DNA of 64,000 bases from Phalacrocorax aristotelis (GCF_949628215.1 NC_134288.1:9927682-9991681), one strand, 5' to 3'; counted from the stretch's first letter, positions 12,486-23,768 are shown. Notes: generated by a model from the letters alone, not told the origin. Program-made: numbers and translations.

Positions 12486-12639
12486 AAGTGCTGAGTCCTG
12501 CTGTGCCCCCAGCACTAGGACCACCAGCCATCGCTGGCCCCCCAGGGGCTCCGGAGCTGCAGCTTCAAGGGATGGGTCCCATTTCATGTGTGGGTTGGGC
12601 TGTTTGCAGAGCGCAGCCCCCTCCCTGCCGCCCCTGCCC

Positions 12640-12815
12640 CCCGATAAACCCAGGGGCAGGGATTCTGTGTCCTGGGCTGTTTGGAGAATCTCACGGCTGT
12701 TTATTGGGGTCTGGGACACATTAGCCACGCTGAGAACAAACCTCTCCCACCCACCCCGGTCCCTGCCTGGGACTAGCTCTCACAGCTGCACTGCGCTGTC
12801 AGCTCCATAAATCAA
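12640..12815. promoter_or_regulatory. Cluster of forkhead-like sites downstream of TCF15
   Basis: GATAAACC, TGTTTATT, GAACAAAC and ATAAATCAAAC occur within 175 bp, about 1 kb past the TCF15 3' end. These are FOX-type core variants. I infer a possible somite enhancer, because FOXC factors are known to act upstream of TCF15. Confidence 0.3.
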
Positions 12816-13261
12816 ACCCAGGGGGAGGGAGCCTAGGGCAGGCTCGCCTCAGCCGAGCAGGGGGCCAAAAGGTGCAGGTGGGCTGCTGCCTTCACCCCCT
12901 CCCCGGGGCAGGCTGAGGAAGGCTCCTGCAGGACCCCAGGGTGTTCCCCCTGCTCCCTGCTGGCTCCAGCACTCTGGGGAGACAGGGCAGGTCCGACCCT
13001 GTAGACCTTGGGGTCTGCCCTGGCATCTCCTGGCTGCCCCTTCTGCAGCTGCCTGTACTCCGTGGGACTCACCAGCCCCTGGGAGCTGCAGGTCCCAGCA
13101 CAACACCTTTCCCAGGCTTGGTGTTCGCTGCTGCCCAGCCCAGCCTAGGCCCCCCCAAGCAGGATCCTGGGGGAGGACCCGGCTTGGGAACCCCCCGTGT
13201 CCCCACCTGACCCCATGCAGGTGCTGCTGCCTGCAGCCCCACCGTGCACGGCCCTGGGCAG

Positions 13262-13420
13262 CCATCATGGTGGCAGTAAGGCAGTGGTGGCAGTTGCAGT
13301 GGTAGTGGCAGTCACAGCAGTGGGGACAGTCATGGTGTTGGTGGCAGTCTTCATATCGGTGGCAGTCGTGGGGATGGTGACAGTCATGGTGGTGGTGGCA
13401 GTTGCAACAGTCATGATGTA
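13262..13420. repeat. Imperfect GTGGCAGTC-type repeat
   Basis: Degenerate 6-9 bp units of GTGGCAGT, GTGGTGGCA and CAGTCATGGTG repeat across the stretch. They explain the Val-rich and His/Cys-rich open frames here, which are not genes. Confidence 0.7.
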
Positions 13421-13820
13421 CTGGGTGGAAGGGAAGGCACAAAAGCAGTGACGCCAAACCTGACCCACCGCCTGGGTGCTTGTGGATGTGGCATGGGGCT
13501 GGCAGCGCTGTCCCCATCCTGTGGCATGACACAGTGCAGACCGCATTGGGGCTCCTGTAGCCCTAGCAGGGCCAAAGCTGTCGGCAGGGCCTGGGGACAT
13601 GGGGGCAGCATGTGCCTGGGGGTCTCACCCCACATGGATCCCATTGGGGCCCTCAAGCACACCCACGGGGAGAGCCAGCACGGGCACACTGGCTCCAGTG
13701 GCGCAGAGCAGCGGCGAGCACAGGGCTGGGGGGCCAAGGTGATACTGGGGACCTCATGTGCCCCCTACCTTGTCCCACACTGGGGAGCCAGGCAGGCACC
13801 AGCCCATCAGAAAAATAAGG

Positions 13821-13826
13821 TTTATT
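13821..13826 (-). terminator. TCF15: TCF15 poly(A) signal AATAAA
   Basis: AATAAA on the minus strand lies 353 bp past the TCF15 stop codon. It gives a short 3' UTR ending near 13805. Confidence 0.8.
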
Positions 13827-14178
13827 TTCCAAGCGGCTGCACGTGCACAACCAGCGCCCGCGGGGCCGCAACACCATCCCCCCCGGAGCGCCTCGACGCC
13901 GGCCACACACGGGCCCCTTCCAGTCCAGCCCCGGGGCGTGGGGACCCCCTTCTCCGGCCCTGCCTCACACGGGAGGCCTTGGCCATGGGAACACCCTCCC
14001 GCCCCGCTGCCGGCTCCGGGGCCAGTGTCGGTGCGGTCCCAGCCTGCGGCCCTGCGTTCAGCTGCCGCCGCCTCGGATAGGCAGCTCCCTCCCTCCCCGC
14101 TCAGGTCTCTGGGGCTGGCGTGCGCGGGCTCCAGCTGGCTCTGCCGCTTGTTTCAGGTGGGTGCTGCCGGACCCTGGC

Positions 14179-16527
14179 TCATCTCCGTGACACTCGCAGG
14201 GGGGTCACCCCCCGCATCTTTAGGCAGTTGCCCCCGAGGTCCCTCCGGCTGCCCTGTGGAGAGAGGAGGGGAGGGTTACAGGCGATGGGGTGCCCTGGCC
14301 GGGGGGTGCCCCGCTTCTGCCCACTGCCACCCTGTGCTGGCTCTGCATGGAGGAGCCACCTGGGAAATGGGCAGTGCCTCAGTCCTGGGTTGGCTCAGCA
14401 CTACCCAGGACAGATGGGGCTGTGCCCGGCGAGCAGCTGGGTAGGCAGTGGGATGGCTGCTATGGGGTGGCCACCCACAGCTCCATCACCCTAGAGGGAC
14501 ATGGGCCCCATGGCTGCTCACTGCCACCATGCTCAGACCCGAGGGCAGGGCTGCCACTGCCCCAGGACAGCCCCACAGCCCCAGTGGGGATGAGGAGGCT
14601 CAGCCCCACCTCCCAGCACAACTTCAGCCCAATACTGCCCAGTATAACCCAGCACAGACCAGCATGGACCAGGTCTAGCCCAGAACAGCCCAGTTTAACC
14701 CATCATGGCTCAGCAGAGCCCAGGACAGCCTAGCTCGAGCCCAGCCCATTTCCAACCCAGCCCAGCCCTTTTCCAGCCCAGCCCAACCCATTTCCAGCTT
14801 AGCACAGCCCAGCATGGCCCAGTACAGCCCATTTCCAGCCCAGCCCATTTCCAGCCCAGTACAGCCCATTACAGCCCCTTCGCAGCTTGGCACCAGAGCC
14901 AGAAGGTGCAGAGCCCCCAGGGTCCTGGGTACCGCTGGAGCTCCCAGCCCCAGTGCCACCATGGGGTCCACTGGGGGGTCCAATGCTTCACCAGCCCCCC
15001 AGCCCCGGTCCCAGAGACACAGCTCAGCCCCATCCGGGGGGTCGCAGTTAGGGGCAGCTCTACCAAGGACCAGGGCTGGGGGTCCCCTGGGGCCAGATCC
15101 AGGGAGGCTGCAGAGTCTGGCCAGCAAAGTGGGGGATGGGAACAGGAGGAGCAATTGAAAACTGAGCAGCAGAAACTGAGAGAGACCTATGGCCTGGAGT
15201 GTGCCTCATGGCCACACTGCTCCGGGTTGCACATGGGACAGCTTGGGTGTCTCATGGGGATGGTGGTGGGTCTGGCAGCCCCTGCCCACAGCCCTGCCCA
15301 GGGTGCACATGGGGCTGGGAAACTGCATCCTGCATGGCCCTTCCCAGGGCACGGGACCCAGGACCCTGCCATGGGCAGCAGGATGGGTTCGCCATAGGAA
15401 GGGTGCCCCCTGAGCTTCAGGGTGCTGGTGGAGGGTCAGGCATGCAGGGCAGGGCAGGGCAGGGCAGGGGTGCCCAGCTCAGCCCCCTGCCCCTGGTGAG
15501 AGCCATGCCAGCACCACCAGCAGAACATGAGTGGGGCCACGGTTTGGGGAGCCCTGCACAACCCCCTTGTGGGGCATCTGCTGTGTCCTGACTGTCTCCA
15601 TCATGTCAGGGTGCTGCCCGGGGCAGCCCTGCTGCAGAGCCCAGGGGGGCTGGTGGGGTCGTGGACAGGGTCTAGAATGGGGATGGGGTCAGCCTGTGAG
15701 CTCTGAATTCCTCCCCTGGGGCAGCCAAGTGCCCCCCCGCACTGGGGTGACTGTTTAACCCCCTGAGACCTCCTGGCCTGGACGGACGCTGGGGAGCAGC
15801 CCGGCCCTCTGACGCGAGCGGGAGCTGTGGGCGTGCGGCTACGAGCAGGATTTGGCCGGGAGCAGCCAAAACCTCTAGCGGGGGCTGGAGCCAGAGCCTG
15901 GAGTTCTCGCGGGGATGTGCTGAACCTCCTACCCCGGTCAGCCTGGGCAGCCTGGAGGTTGCTGCCTCCCATCCCTTGGGGACATGCCAACCCTCCTGCC
16001 CTGCTCAGCCTGGGCAGAGGCTGCTGTCCCCATCCCACTGCCCTGCTCACCCCTTTCCGCTGATTGCTGAGGCAGAAGGTGCAGATGCTGCGGGGCTGCT
16101 TGCTGTCCAGGTCGCCCTTGGCCCCGTAGATGGCACTGAAACAGGGCTGCCCGTCTTCGCAGCCCTCGCCCAGCAGCAGCACATTGGCCAGGTGGGAGAT
16201 ATAGCTGGAGGCCAGGCGGAGGGTCTCGATCTTGGACAGCTTCCGATCCACTGGCTCGGTGGGGATGAGGGTCCGCAGGGCGGTGAAGGCCGTATTGACG
16301 CTCTGGGTCCGGTCCCGCTCCCGTGCATTGGCCGCCTGCCTCTGCTTCACCATCACCATTGGCCCTGGTTTTCGTGGCAGCTTGCGGCGAGCCTCGGCGC
16401 CCTCGCAGCAGCCAAACGACTGGTCCGATGTGTCGCTCTCGCTCCGGTTCTCCTCGTCTTCTGAGAGAATGCTGAGGTCGGGGTAGAGCACGCGGGCAGC
16501 CACGGGGCGCAGCATGGTGAAGGCCAT
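14179..16527 (-). CDS. TCF15: Transcription factor 15 (paraxis), bHLH
   Basis: Two coding exons lie at 16051-16527 and 14179-14253 (minus), 183 codons plus stop. Exon 1 starts [17 protein letters not shown]. It carries the acidic [11 protein letters not shown] stretch and a Twist-family bHLH at about residues 63-117, with basic region [19 protein letters not shown] and helix 2 [19 protein letters not shown]. It ends at NQRKG before a GTGAGC donor. Exon 2, after a polypyrimidine/CACAG acceptor, encodes [19 protein letters not shown] and a TGA, matching the TCF15 tail. The intron is 1,797 bp, phase 0. TCF15 is a nuclear factor that pairs with E proteins and is needed for somite epithelialisation. 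The protein is slightly shorter than the human one because a Gly-rich linker before the bHLH is compact. Identity is secure by sequence and synteny. Confidence 0.97.
14630..14880. repeat. Minisatellite in the TCF15 intron
   Basis: Degenerate units of AGCCCAGCCCATTTCCAGCCC and CAGCACAGCCCAG repeat over 250 bp, with 10- to 26-bp sub-periods. It lies wholly inside the single TCF15 intron and accounts for stop-free frames on both strands. Confidence 0.8.
15444..15470. repeat. (GCAGG)n short tandem repeat
   Basis: Five GCAGG units occur within the TCF15 intron. Confidence 0.85.
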
Positions 16528-16695
16528 GGCGTGGTGCCTGCCCGCGCCCCCAGCCCTGCTGGGGTGACCCCCCGGGCTGCGGGGAGCCTTCCCCCGCCGG
16601 CACGGCTGCGACGGCCGGCTCCGGATGCCTTCCTGCTGCTGCTCCTCTCCGGCGGCCAAGCGGGGCTGGAACGACTGTCTGCGGGGGGAATCGGG

Positions 16696-16702
16696 ATTTA
16701 TA
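16696..16702 (-). promoter_or_regulatory. TCF15: TCF15 TATA box
   Basis: TATAAAT on the minus strand lies 169 bp upstream of the ATG at 16527. It predicts a start near 16665-16672 and an unspliced 5' UTR of roughly 140 nt. Such a focused promoter suits a tissue-restricted gene. Confidence 0.7.
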
Positions 16703-19054
16703 CAGCCGGGGAGGGGCTGCCGCTGGAGCCCACCCCCAGCCGGCCCCCCGAGCTGCCGGCCAGCGTCCAGCGTCCTCGCCCCAGCCCATGGGAGCCAGCA
16801 CTGGCTCCAGCCACGGGCCTGGCCCTGCTCCGGCATGCTGGCCTGGCTGCAGGCACCTTGCATCCAGGGCCAGGCTCCAGGTTGTGCCCATGGTGGTACC
16901 AGGTCCCGGCAGTGCCACGGAGAATGCTACGGCCACCGCACAGCAAGTGGTCCGTGTGCAGGAGCCCTTGGCCCTGGGTGCCTGTGGAGTGATGACACAT
17001 GCAGCACCAGCCTGTGGGCAGTGTGTCCCCAGCCCCTGCCCCGCTGTGCCCAGCCAGACCTGGGTCCTGTGCACGGCAGCACAGGGCAAAAACGGTGTGT
17101 GGGAAGTGGGATGGGGCAGGTACTGGGGTTGCAGGTGGCTCCGGTACGGTCCCCAGGGTATTTATCGGATGGGATGCTGGTGCGCAGCCAGAGGACACAC
17201 AGCTCCCCACACCCCACCGTGCCCCAATGGGACAGGGTCTGTACCCAGGAGCATGCCCAGCACGAGCAGGGAGCAGTGAGGGCAGGAACCCTGCAGTGAT
17301 GTTCTGTACCCCTTGCCCCTCTGTCCCCAGGGCCTGGCACCCCACCTGCTTGCCACAGAAGGGGACAGGCGGACATGGTCAGGGGCATGGGCAGAGCTGC
17401 AGGCAGCACTGCTGGGCAGCCAGAAGTGTTTCCTCCCACCCAGGAGGAAGGTGTGTGCCGGCAGTGGAAACACAGAGTCTTTTCCTGCGAGGGAGAGTTG
17501 AGCTGGCAGCAGTGGGAGCCACTGGTGTCCAGGCAGGGCTGGGAGTGTTCCCCCAGACTGCTGCTTTCTGGGCACCAAATATCACTGGCCATGGCCACCC
17601 CCTTCTCCTCCTCACCAGGCAGGTCTGTGTAGGTCCTGGTCTGCTTTCACCACCCCAGTCCCAAGCCTGGCACCCCTGAGAGCAGGCAGGGGGGTGGCCA
17701 GCTGAGTCAAGCAGGCAGGAGGCTTCCTGCCTGCCTTCCTCCCCGGCCTGCGGCCGAGCAGAGGTCAGCGGCTCAGCAATGCTCTGGGCACGGCAGGTCA
17801 AGCAGCAAAGGCAAACAGAGGGCAGGAGCCAGTTCCCAGCGGATGGTCCCGGGGCTGCTCGGGATGTGGCCCTGGGGCCTGATGGTGCCTGTGGTTCTGG
17901 CCCATGCCAGCTGTGGTCCCAATGTGGCCACGGAGCCCACAGCCAGAGGGGGACTATGGGAGAAATCTCCAGCTAATAAGGCAAAAAGGGCCAGCTTGGG
18001 GGCCTGCTGGGGGCTGGGACAGCAGCCATGGGACACAGTAGGCATGTTGCAAACCCCAGAGTGAGATGGTCAGCAGGTGGGCCTTGAGTCCACAGGACAG
18101 GCATCATGTCCCACTATGCCCCATGGCTGAAACTGCATGGCTGCAGGACCAGAGCTCGTGAGGTGTCTCCCAGGCCAGTGGGTCCCCTCGGGGGTCCCCC
18201 CAGTGCATGCCAAGGCTTGTCACTGCTGGGACCATGGCAGGGGTGTCCGTGCTTCCTGTACTGGCACCGGCACCAGTTTGCTGCCTGCCTGGCCCAGCAG
18301 GCTGTGAGCAAACGGCCCCTCTCGCCCCCGTGGGGCACTGGCAGCCCCTCGCTGGCGGGACCCCCTTGCCCTGTTTTCCTTCGCCATTTGTCTGCCTCCA
18401 CAGAGCCTGTAAATCACGCGGCGGGGGGGAGAGGGCCTCCCTGGGGGCCGGAGGTCCTGCTGGGGCTGGGGGTGTGCAGGGCTTCACTGGCTGTCCACAT
18501 TGCCATGGGGACATGTCCCTTGCTTGCTCCATCCCCAGCCACCTCTTGCTGCACATTGGTGCCCGTGATGGACCCCAACCCTCTCCTGTCCCTGGCAATA
18601 GACCCTGCCCAGGCACAGACTGGGGGCTGTTTCTATCCTTTCTTTCTTCCCCAGATGGGGATGGGCAAGCCCTTGGCACAGCAGGCAGGGAGCAGGCAGG
18701 TGCCTGTGTGGACAGGGGAGCCCCTGCTCTCGTCCTGCTCTTGTCCCAGAGTCCTGCTGGGCTGTGGCTGGGGGGCTGCAGCAGCCCCCAGCCCTGACAG
18801 GCGGCAAGACGGATGACAGGGGCTGTGTACTCAGCTGTTGCTGCCCCACACATGGCCACCAGCTGACGGAGATGGGCTGGGGGGGAGAGCCCAGGCCCAG
18901 GGCCCAACCAAGCCACCCTGGGGTGTTTCTGGGGGGCACGGCCACGCATGGGGTGCTGGTGGCCTGTGCTACTGTGGTGGAGGATGGGGCACTCGGGGAC
19001 ATGGGCAGAGAAGGAGCAGTGGGCTTTGGAGGCAGCCTGGTGTAGGGCAGGGGG

Positions 19055-19330
19055 CAGTGCATACATGTGCATGCATGAGCATGAAAGTGTGTGCATGGCT
19101 CTGCCTGTGTGCGTTGGCATGGATGTGCAGCTGTACATATGTATGCGCACATGCATTCATGCGTGTGTGGGCATGTCTGCATGGATGTATATATCCATTC
19201 ATGTGTGGGCATGGATATATGCGAGTATGGGTGAGTGCACATGTGTGTATGCAGTTGTATACGTGTGTGCGCAAGTGTATGCATGTACATGCATGCCAGT
19301 GCATGCAGCAGGTCTGTGTATGCATGGTGC
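19055..19330. repeat. Degenerate alternating purine-pyrimidine (TG/CA) tract
   Basis: GTGCATGCATG, TGTGTGCATGG and GTATGCGCACATGC-like runs continue for 275 bp with few breaks in the alternation. This is a Z-DNA-prone composition. A very similar tract lies at 49180-49310. Confidence 0.8.
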
Positions 19331-20343
19331 TATATACACCCTGACTTCCACCACCTCCAGCTGCAGAGAGGTCTCCAGGTTGCCACACGTGTGTCCTGCA
19401 CATGGGAGGACTGATGGACAGAAGGAGCTGGCAGTCCTGGCCGGGAGAGTAACGGGAGCCACGGGAAGCAGCAAATGCTGCCGTCTCCCTGCTTGTCCAG
19501 CCGCCAGCTGCCTGCGGATGCTGCTGCCGCTGGGGTGGGAGGATGCGTGGCAGCAGCCGAGTTTTCCTGTGCTGCCCAGCGGGCATGCAGGACAGGACGT
19601 GCGTCTCTATGCCTGGACTCCCCCCGACACCAAGCACCTTGGGTCTGACTCAGCTGGGCAGCACGAGGCGCAGCCGGGGGCCACAGCATCACAAACCTCG
19701 CACCGGTTGCTGTGCTGCACGGCCAACTTGAGCAGGTGCCAGGACATGGTTGTGTTTGGCACCACGGCTCTCCTAGCTGATCCAGCCAAACAAAACGACT
19801 GCTGGGTTGAGGGCTGCCATCCCAGCAGAGTGGTGCTGCGCTGCACAGCCCTGGGCATAGAGTGGGCAGCACTACACAGTGGGTCAGTCATGCATGGTGG
19901 GCAGGGGTCAGATAGGACCCTGCATGGGACACGTGGCATGGAAGAGACATGGCCTGAGCATGGGGTCACAGCCATGGCCCCAGACCAACCCACCAGGCAC
20001 CCCCAGGTGTAAGATGGCCAGTGGAGGGGCATCCCTGGGGTTGGGGTGCTGGGCAAGCCAAGGGCTGTGTCCTGCCCCCACTGGCAGGGAAATGCCCCCT
20101 GCCTCCCACTCCGGGGAGTGTTTATCTGCGAGGTGATACTTAAGTGTAAGAAAATAAACAGGGAGCAGATGGGCCGGGGGCCCAGGGCTGCCCCCAGCCC
20201 TGTGGGGCCGCTCTGGCCCTGCTGGGAAAACACTACTGCCGGCGAGGCAAATGGATTCCAGACCTGCAGCAACGCCGGCACATGTGGCCGCCAGGACGCC
20301 AGGCCTGACCCTGCTGAGCCCCAGCGAAACAGAACCAGGCTGA

Positions 20344-20418
20344 CCTGACCCGTCCCATCCCACCCCATCCCATCCCACCCCATCCTATCCATGCCGTCCC
20401 CATCCTGTCCCATCCCAC
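20344..20418. repeat. CCCRT pentanucleotide repeat
   Basis: CCCAT, CCCAC and CCCGT units with a 5-bp period; the same family as at 10567-10654. Confidence 0.88.
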
Positions 20419-22274
20419 CGAGACCCCCAAGAGCCTGGACCTGCCTGCCCACAGCTCCTGACCAACCCCCCAGCAGAGGGGTATGTCCAGGACTGGCCTG
20501 TCTGCCTGTGGCTCCCTGATTTCGGGGCAGTTCAGGCCAGCAAGGCCACAGCCTCGCAGAGCTGCCCCATCGCAGGTGAGTTTGGGGAGCTCTGTGCCTG
20601 GCACTGAGCCCAGCTGGGGCCGGGGGTCATCCAAGGGGTGGCTGTTCCTGCTTGCCAACACAAGGAGACCAGGGCTGGCAAACCTGGGAAGCCCTAGAGG
20701 CCCCTGAGTGGCAAGGAACAGCGAAACGGGCTCAAGGGGTCAGGGCATTGTGAAACCTTTTGGTGAGTAGAAGCATTTCCCCACAAGAGCAGCCCCTGTC
20801 CTGGGAGAGGTCCCTGTCTGACCTCCCCTGGGGCCAAGGCTGTGGCAGAGTGTCCTGTCAGGTCCCTGGGGCAGTGTGGGGAGCCCCAGGCCCCCTCTGC
20901 CTACCAGGCTGTACCTGCAGGCTGAGGCTGCTGGTCTGGAAGGCATTACACGCCTGTCATGTGGGGAAGTCTGTCCCAGTTCCGGAGCCGGGACCCCCCC
21001 ACCCAGCCCGGGCTGGGGGGAGCCCACAAAGCCCCTTTGTTCCTGCTCTGGAACGAATGGATTGGAGGCAGCCGGGATCGGCTGTCATCCAGTGACACCG
21101 GAGACCTCGTGGGTCAGGCAGAGGGAAAGGGGACAGGTGGAGGGACGGAGAGGTGGACGGACAGAACTGAGGCAGAGATTGCCGGCTCTGGTGAGACCCA
21201 CTCCTGTGCCAGCTGGAGGGTTGCGGCACTAGTAGCACTGGCTGGGGGCTGAGGACCAGCTCACGCTGCCTGCACTGTGTCAGCCCCAGGGATGTGCTGG
21301 TTAGCCTCAGAGATGCTCACACAGCCCCTTGGCTGCAGTGGCCAGTCCTGGCTCCTGGCTGGTGCCACCAAGCCCCAGGAGTGGCATGACAGGGCACCCA
21401 CAGGATGGGCATGGATGTCCTGGCACTATTTGCAGGGGATGGGAAGCTGGAAGAGCTGATTGTAGGATCAGCTTCCAGCTGGAAGAAGCCCCCACGGGGT
21501 ACCAGGAGAGAGGGTTGTAGGATCCTGGCAGCCTCTGTTTTTCTCCACTCATGGAGTCACAGCTCTGCAGAGCTGCCTCACACCCAATTCCCTTTATAAG
21601 GGGCACAAACCCAAGGAAAGGGGCTGAGCAGAGTCCATGGGAGATGCCTGGCCCTGGGGGCACAGCCCGGGATCTGGGCAAAAACCTGTCCCTGCCATTT
21701 GGTGGCACCCTGGCAATGTCCTGTCCTGCTGCAGGAGCTGCAACCTCCTCCCTTTCCCCCCCTGCTCTCTAACAAGAGGAAACTTTTTAGCACGCCACAA
21801 TTCTTCTGAGAAATTTATGGCCCATCAGGGAGCCGTGGACCAGGCCTGCTCTCTCTGTGAACGCTTGCAGGGCTTCCTCCCGGCGGAGAGCAGCTTTGAT
21901 ATGGCACATGCAGCTCTGCTGCGCTGGAGTCTCCCTCCGGCCCCTTCTCTTGCAGAGGGGAGGGAACGGGCTGTAGGGAGCCTCCGGTGCAGCAGCCCCC
22001 AGCCCACCTTGCCCTTCCTCCCCAGTGGCTCCTGCGGAAACACCGTGCTGGCAGGCAGTGGCAAAGCATGCCCCATTTGGTGGGCAGCGCTGCCAGCTCC
22101 TGCTGTGCACGCTGCCCTGCAGATCTGGTGCCCAGGGTGGCTGTGTCCTCCTCCCAGACCCTCTCCCCAGACTGTTTTTTCCCTGGCAGGACATGATCCT
22201 TCCAGGGAGGAGCATGGCCCAGGGGGCAGAGCGAGGGCAGAAGTGTCCAGCCACGGTTCCTGTCCCAGTCCTGC

Positions 22275-22304
22275 TGCTGACTCACAGCACGGTGGGATGA
22301 GTCA
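22275..22304. promoter_or_regulatory. AP-1/MARE-type motif pair
   Basis: TGCTGACTCA at 22275-22284 and TGAGTCAGTGG starting at 22298 lie 14 bp apart, beyond the SRXN1 poly(A) signal. Both match the AP-1/NF-E2 core. Confidence 0.4.
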
Positions 22305-22511
22305 GTGGCCTTTCCTCTCCCTGGACTGAGGTTCCCGGCTCAAAGGGATGCTGAGACGTCCAGGGGATGCTCAGGGCGGGTTTTCCAGCCTGCATGTGGG
22401 GTGAAGACGTGGCATTTGCAGAAATGACAGCATCCCTGTATGGCGGGACTGCATGTGTTCCCACAGCTGGGCCAGAGCTGACCCTGACTTTGGCTGTCTG
22501 CCAGCGTGGTC

Positions 22512-22632
22512 TGCCAGAGCATCCATCCCCCAACACAGCATTCATCTCCAACACTGCATCCACCCCCTTGCAGAGCACCCATCCCTGAGCAAAACATCTG
22601 TCCCTTTGCAGAGCATCCATCCCCTGACAGCA
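22512..22632. repeat. Short minisatellite (AGAGCATCCATCCCC-type)
   Basis: Diverged 14-35 bp units such as AGAGCATCCATCCCC and AGAGCACCCATCCCTGAGC recur four to five times just past the SRXN1 3' end. Confidence 0.65.
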
Positions 22633-22764
22633 TGTCTCGTGCCACAGCCACCACTCTCACAGGTTCCAGGTCTCCCTGCTATGCCATGCCGTGCTGCTGC
22701 ATATCTGCTCCTGACCCCAGCACCCCCCAGCACCAGGCCCCAGAGCTGTGGGGGTTTCATTGCC

Positions 22765-22770
22765 TTTATT
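22765..22770 (-). terminator. SRXN1: SRXN1 poly(A) signal AATAAA
   Basis: AATAAA on the minus strand lies 1.0 kb past the SRXN1 stop. This implies a 3' UTR of about 1 kb that contains the tandem repeats listed here. Confidence 0.65.
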
Positions 22771-23099
22771 CCAGGTGCAGCAGTGCATGTCCCCACCACA
22801 CCATTTTGGAGATGTCCCCCATGAAGAGGGGGACCACGGGATGTGTCCAGGGAGGGGGGCAGGTGGTTTTGGGACAGGCATAGCCTGGGATCCTCCTGCA
22901 CCAGGCACAGAGTGAGCCCAGAGTTGCTGGGGGGGTGCTGGGGACTGGCTGTGCCCAGTTCGGCTGAGCCTCCTCCTGGTTCAGCTGTGCCCCGGTTCGG
23001 CTGTTCTCCAGTACCGCTTGTGCTCCAGGTATGGCTGTGCCCCGCTTTGCCTGTGTCCCTTCCTGGTTCAGCTGTGCCCTGGATGGGCTGTGAACTGGT

Positions 23100-23460
23100 C
23101 CAGTTCCAGTGTGTCCCGGTTCATCCCGTCCCGGTTGAACCGTGCCCCGGTTCAGCCCCTCCCATCCCGGTTCAGCCTGTCACAGTTCAGCCGTGCCCGT
23201 TACGCCCGGCCTGACCCGTCCCAGTTCATCCCGGCACGACCCTTCCCAGTTCATCCCGGCCCATCTCGGTTCATCCCGGTTCATCCCGTCCCAGTTCACC
23301 CCGTGCCGTCCCGGTTCATCCCGTCCCGTCCCATCTCGGTTCATCCCGGTTTATCCCGTCCCAGTTCACCCCGTGCCGTCCCGGTTCATCCCGTCCCGTC
23401 CCATCTCGGTTCATCCCGGTTTATCCCGTCCCAGTTCACCCCGTGCCGTCCCGTCCCGGT
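23100..23460. repeat. SRXN1: 3' UTR minisatellite with an exact 70-bp tandem duplication
   Basis: Degenerate 10-15 bp units (CGGTTCATCCCG, CCGTCCCAGTTCA) lead into two identical 70-bp copies at 23291-23360 and 23361-23430, followed by a partial third copy. The array lies between the SRXN1 stop and its poly(A) signal, so it should be transcribed as 3' UTR. Confidence 0.9.
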
Positions 23461-23482
23461 CCCGCGGCGCAGCGCGGCACAA

Positions 23483-23501
23483 TAGCGCCACCTGCCGGCC
23501 C
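23483..23501 (-). promoter_or_regulatory. CTCF-like site
   Basis: TAGCGCCACCTGCCGGCCC matches the long-form CTCF consensus TAGCGCCCCCTGGTGGCCA at 15-16 of 19 positions. It sits in a small CpG-rich patch in the SRXN1 3' UTR. Confidence 0.55.
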
Positions 23502-23717
23502 CGCCGCGCCGCACGGCCCCGGGCGCCTCCCGCTGCCAGCGAGACCCTGATCCCATCTCGGCTGGGGTAGCGCGGGGAGACCCCAGACCCGCAGGGACCC
23601 CCCCAGGACCGGGAGGACCCTGACGCCATCCCCACCAGAGGTCCACGGGGACCCAGGATCAGGCCCAGCTCAGTCCACGGGGACCCTGCGGCGACTCATC
23701 GGGGCAGGGAGCTGCGT

Positions 23718-23734
23718 GGGGGGGGGGGGGGGGG
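23718..23734 (+). repeat. G17 homopolymer
   Basis: Seventeen consecutive G on the plus strand, 35 bp past the SRXN1 stop, read as C17 in the mRNA. Length calls in such tracts are unreliable. Confidence 0.8.
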
Positions 23735-23768
23735 CTGCGAGGGGCCGTGCATCCTCCGCGGCGCCGGG

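Larger units (their letters stand above)
7880..13800. other. CSNK2A1-TCF15 intergenic spacer
   Basis: I see no gene on either strand. Long open frames, such as the minus-strand one at 8706-9605, are low-complexity Pro/Gly/Ser/Arg translations without domain resemblance. The spacer holds two tandem-repeat arrays and three AT-richer patches that look like possible enhancers; all are listed separately. Confidence 0.7.
16703..22744. other. TCF15-SRXN1 intergenic spacer
   Basis: No gene is supported. Long frames, including the opposed ones at 18104-19156 (-) and 18948-20012 (+), overlap repeat-rich DNA and translate to low-complexity Cys/His/Pro/Ala sequence. The spacer holds a purine-pyrimidine alternating tract, a CCCRT repeat, a ~14-bp-stem hairpin at 21445-21480, a perfect 10-bp-arm hairpin at 17711-17734 and an AP-1/MARE pair. 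Confidence 0.65.

Noticed and set aside
18104-20012. Two opposed frames of about 350 codons
   Set aside because: They overlap the alternating TG/CA tract. The Cys/His/Met-rich peptide is a by-product of ATGTGC repeats, not a metal-binding protein.
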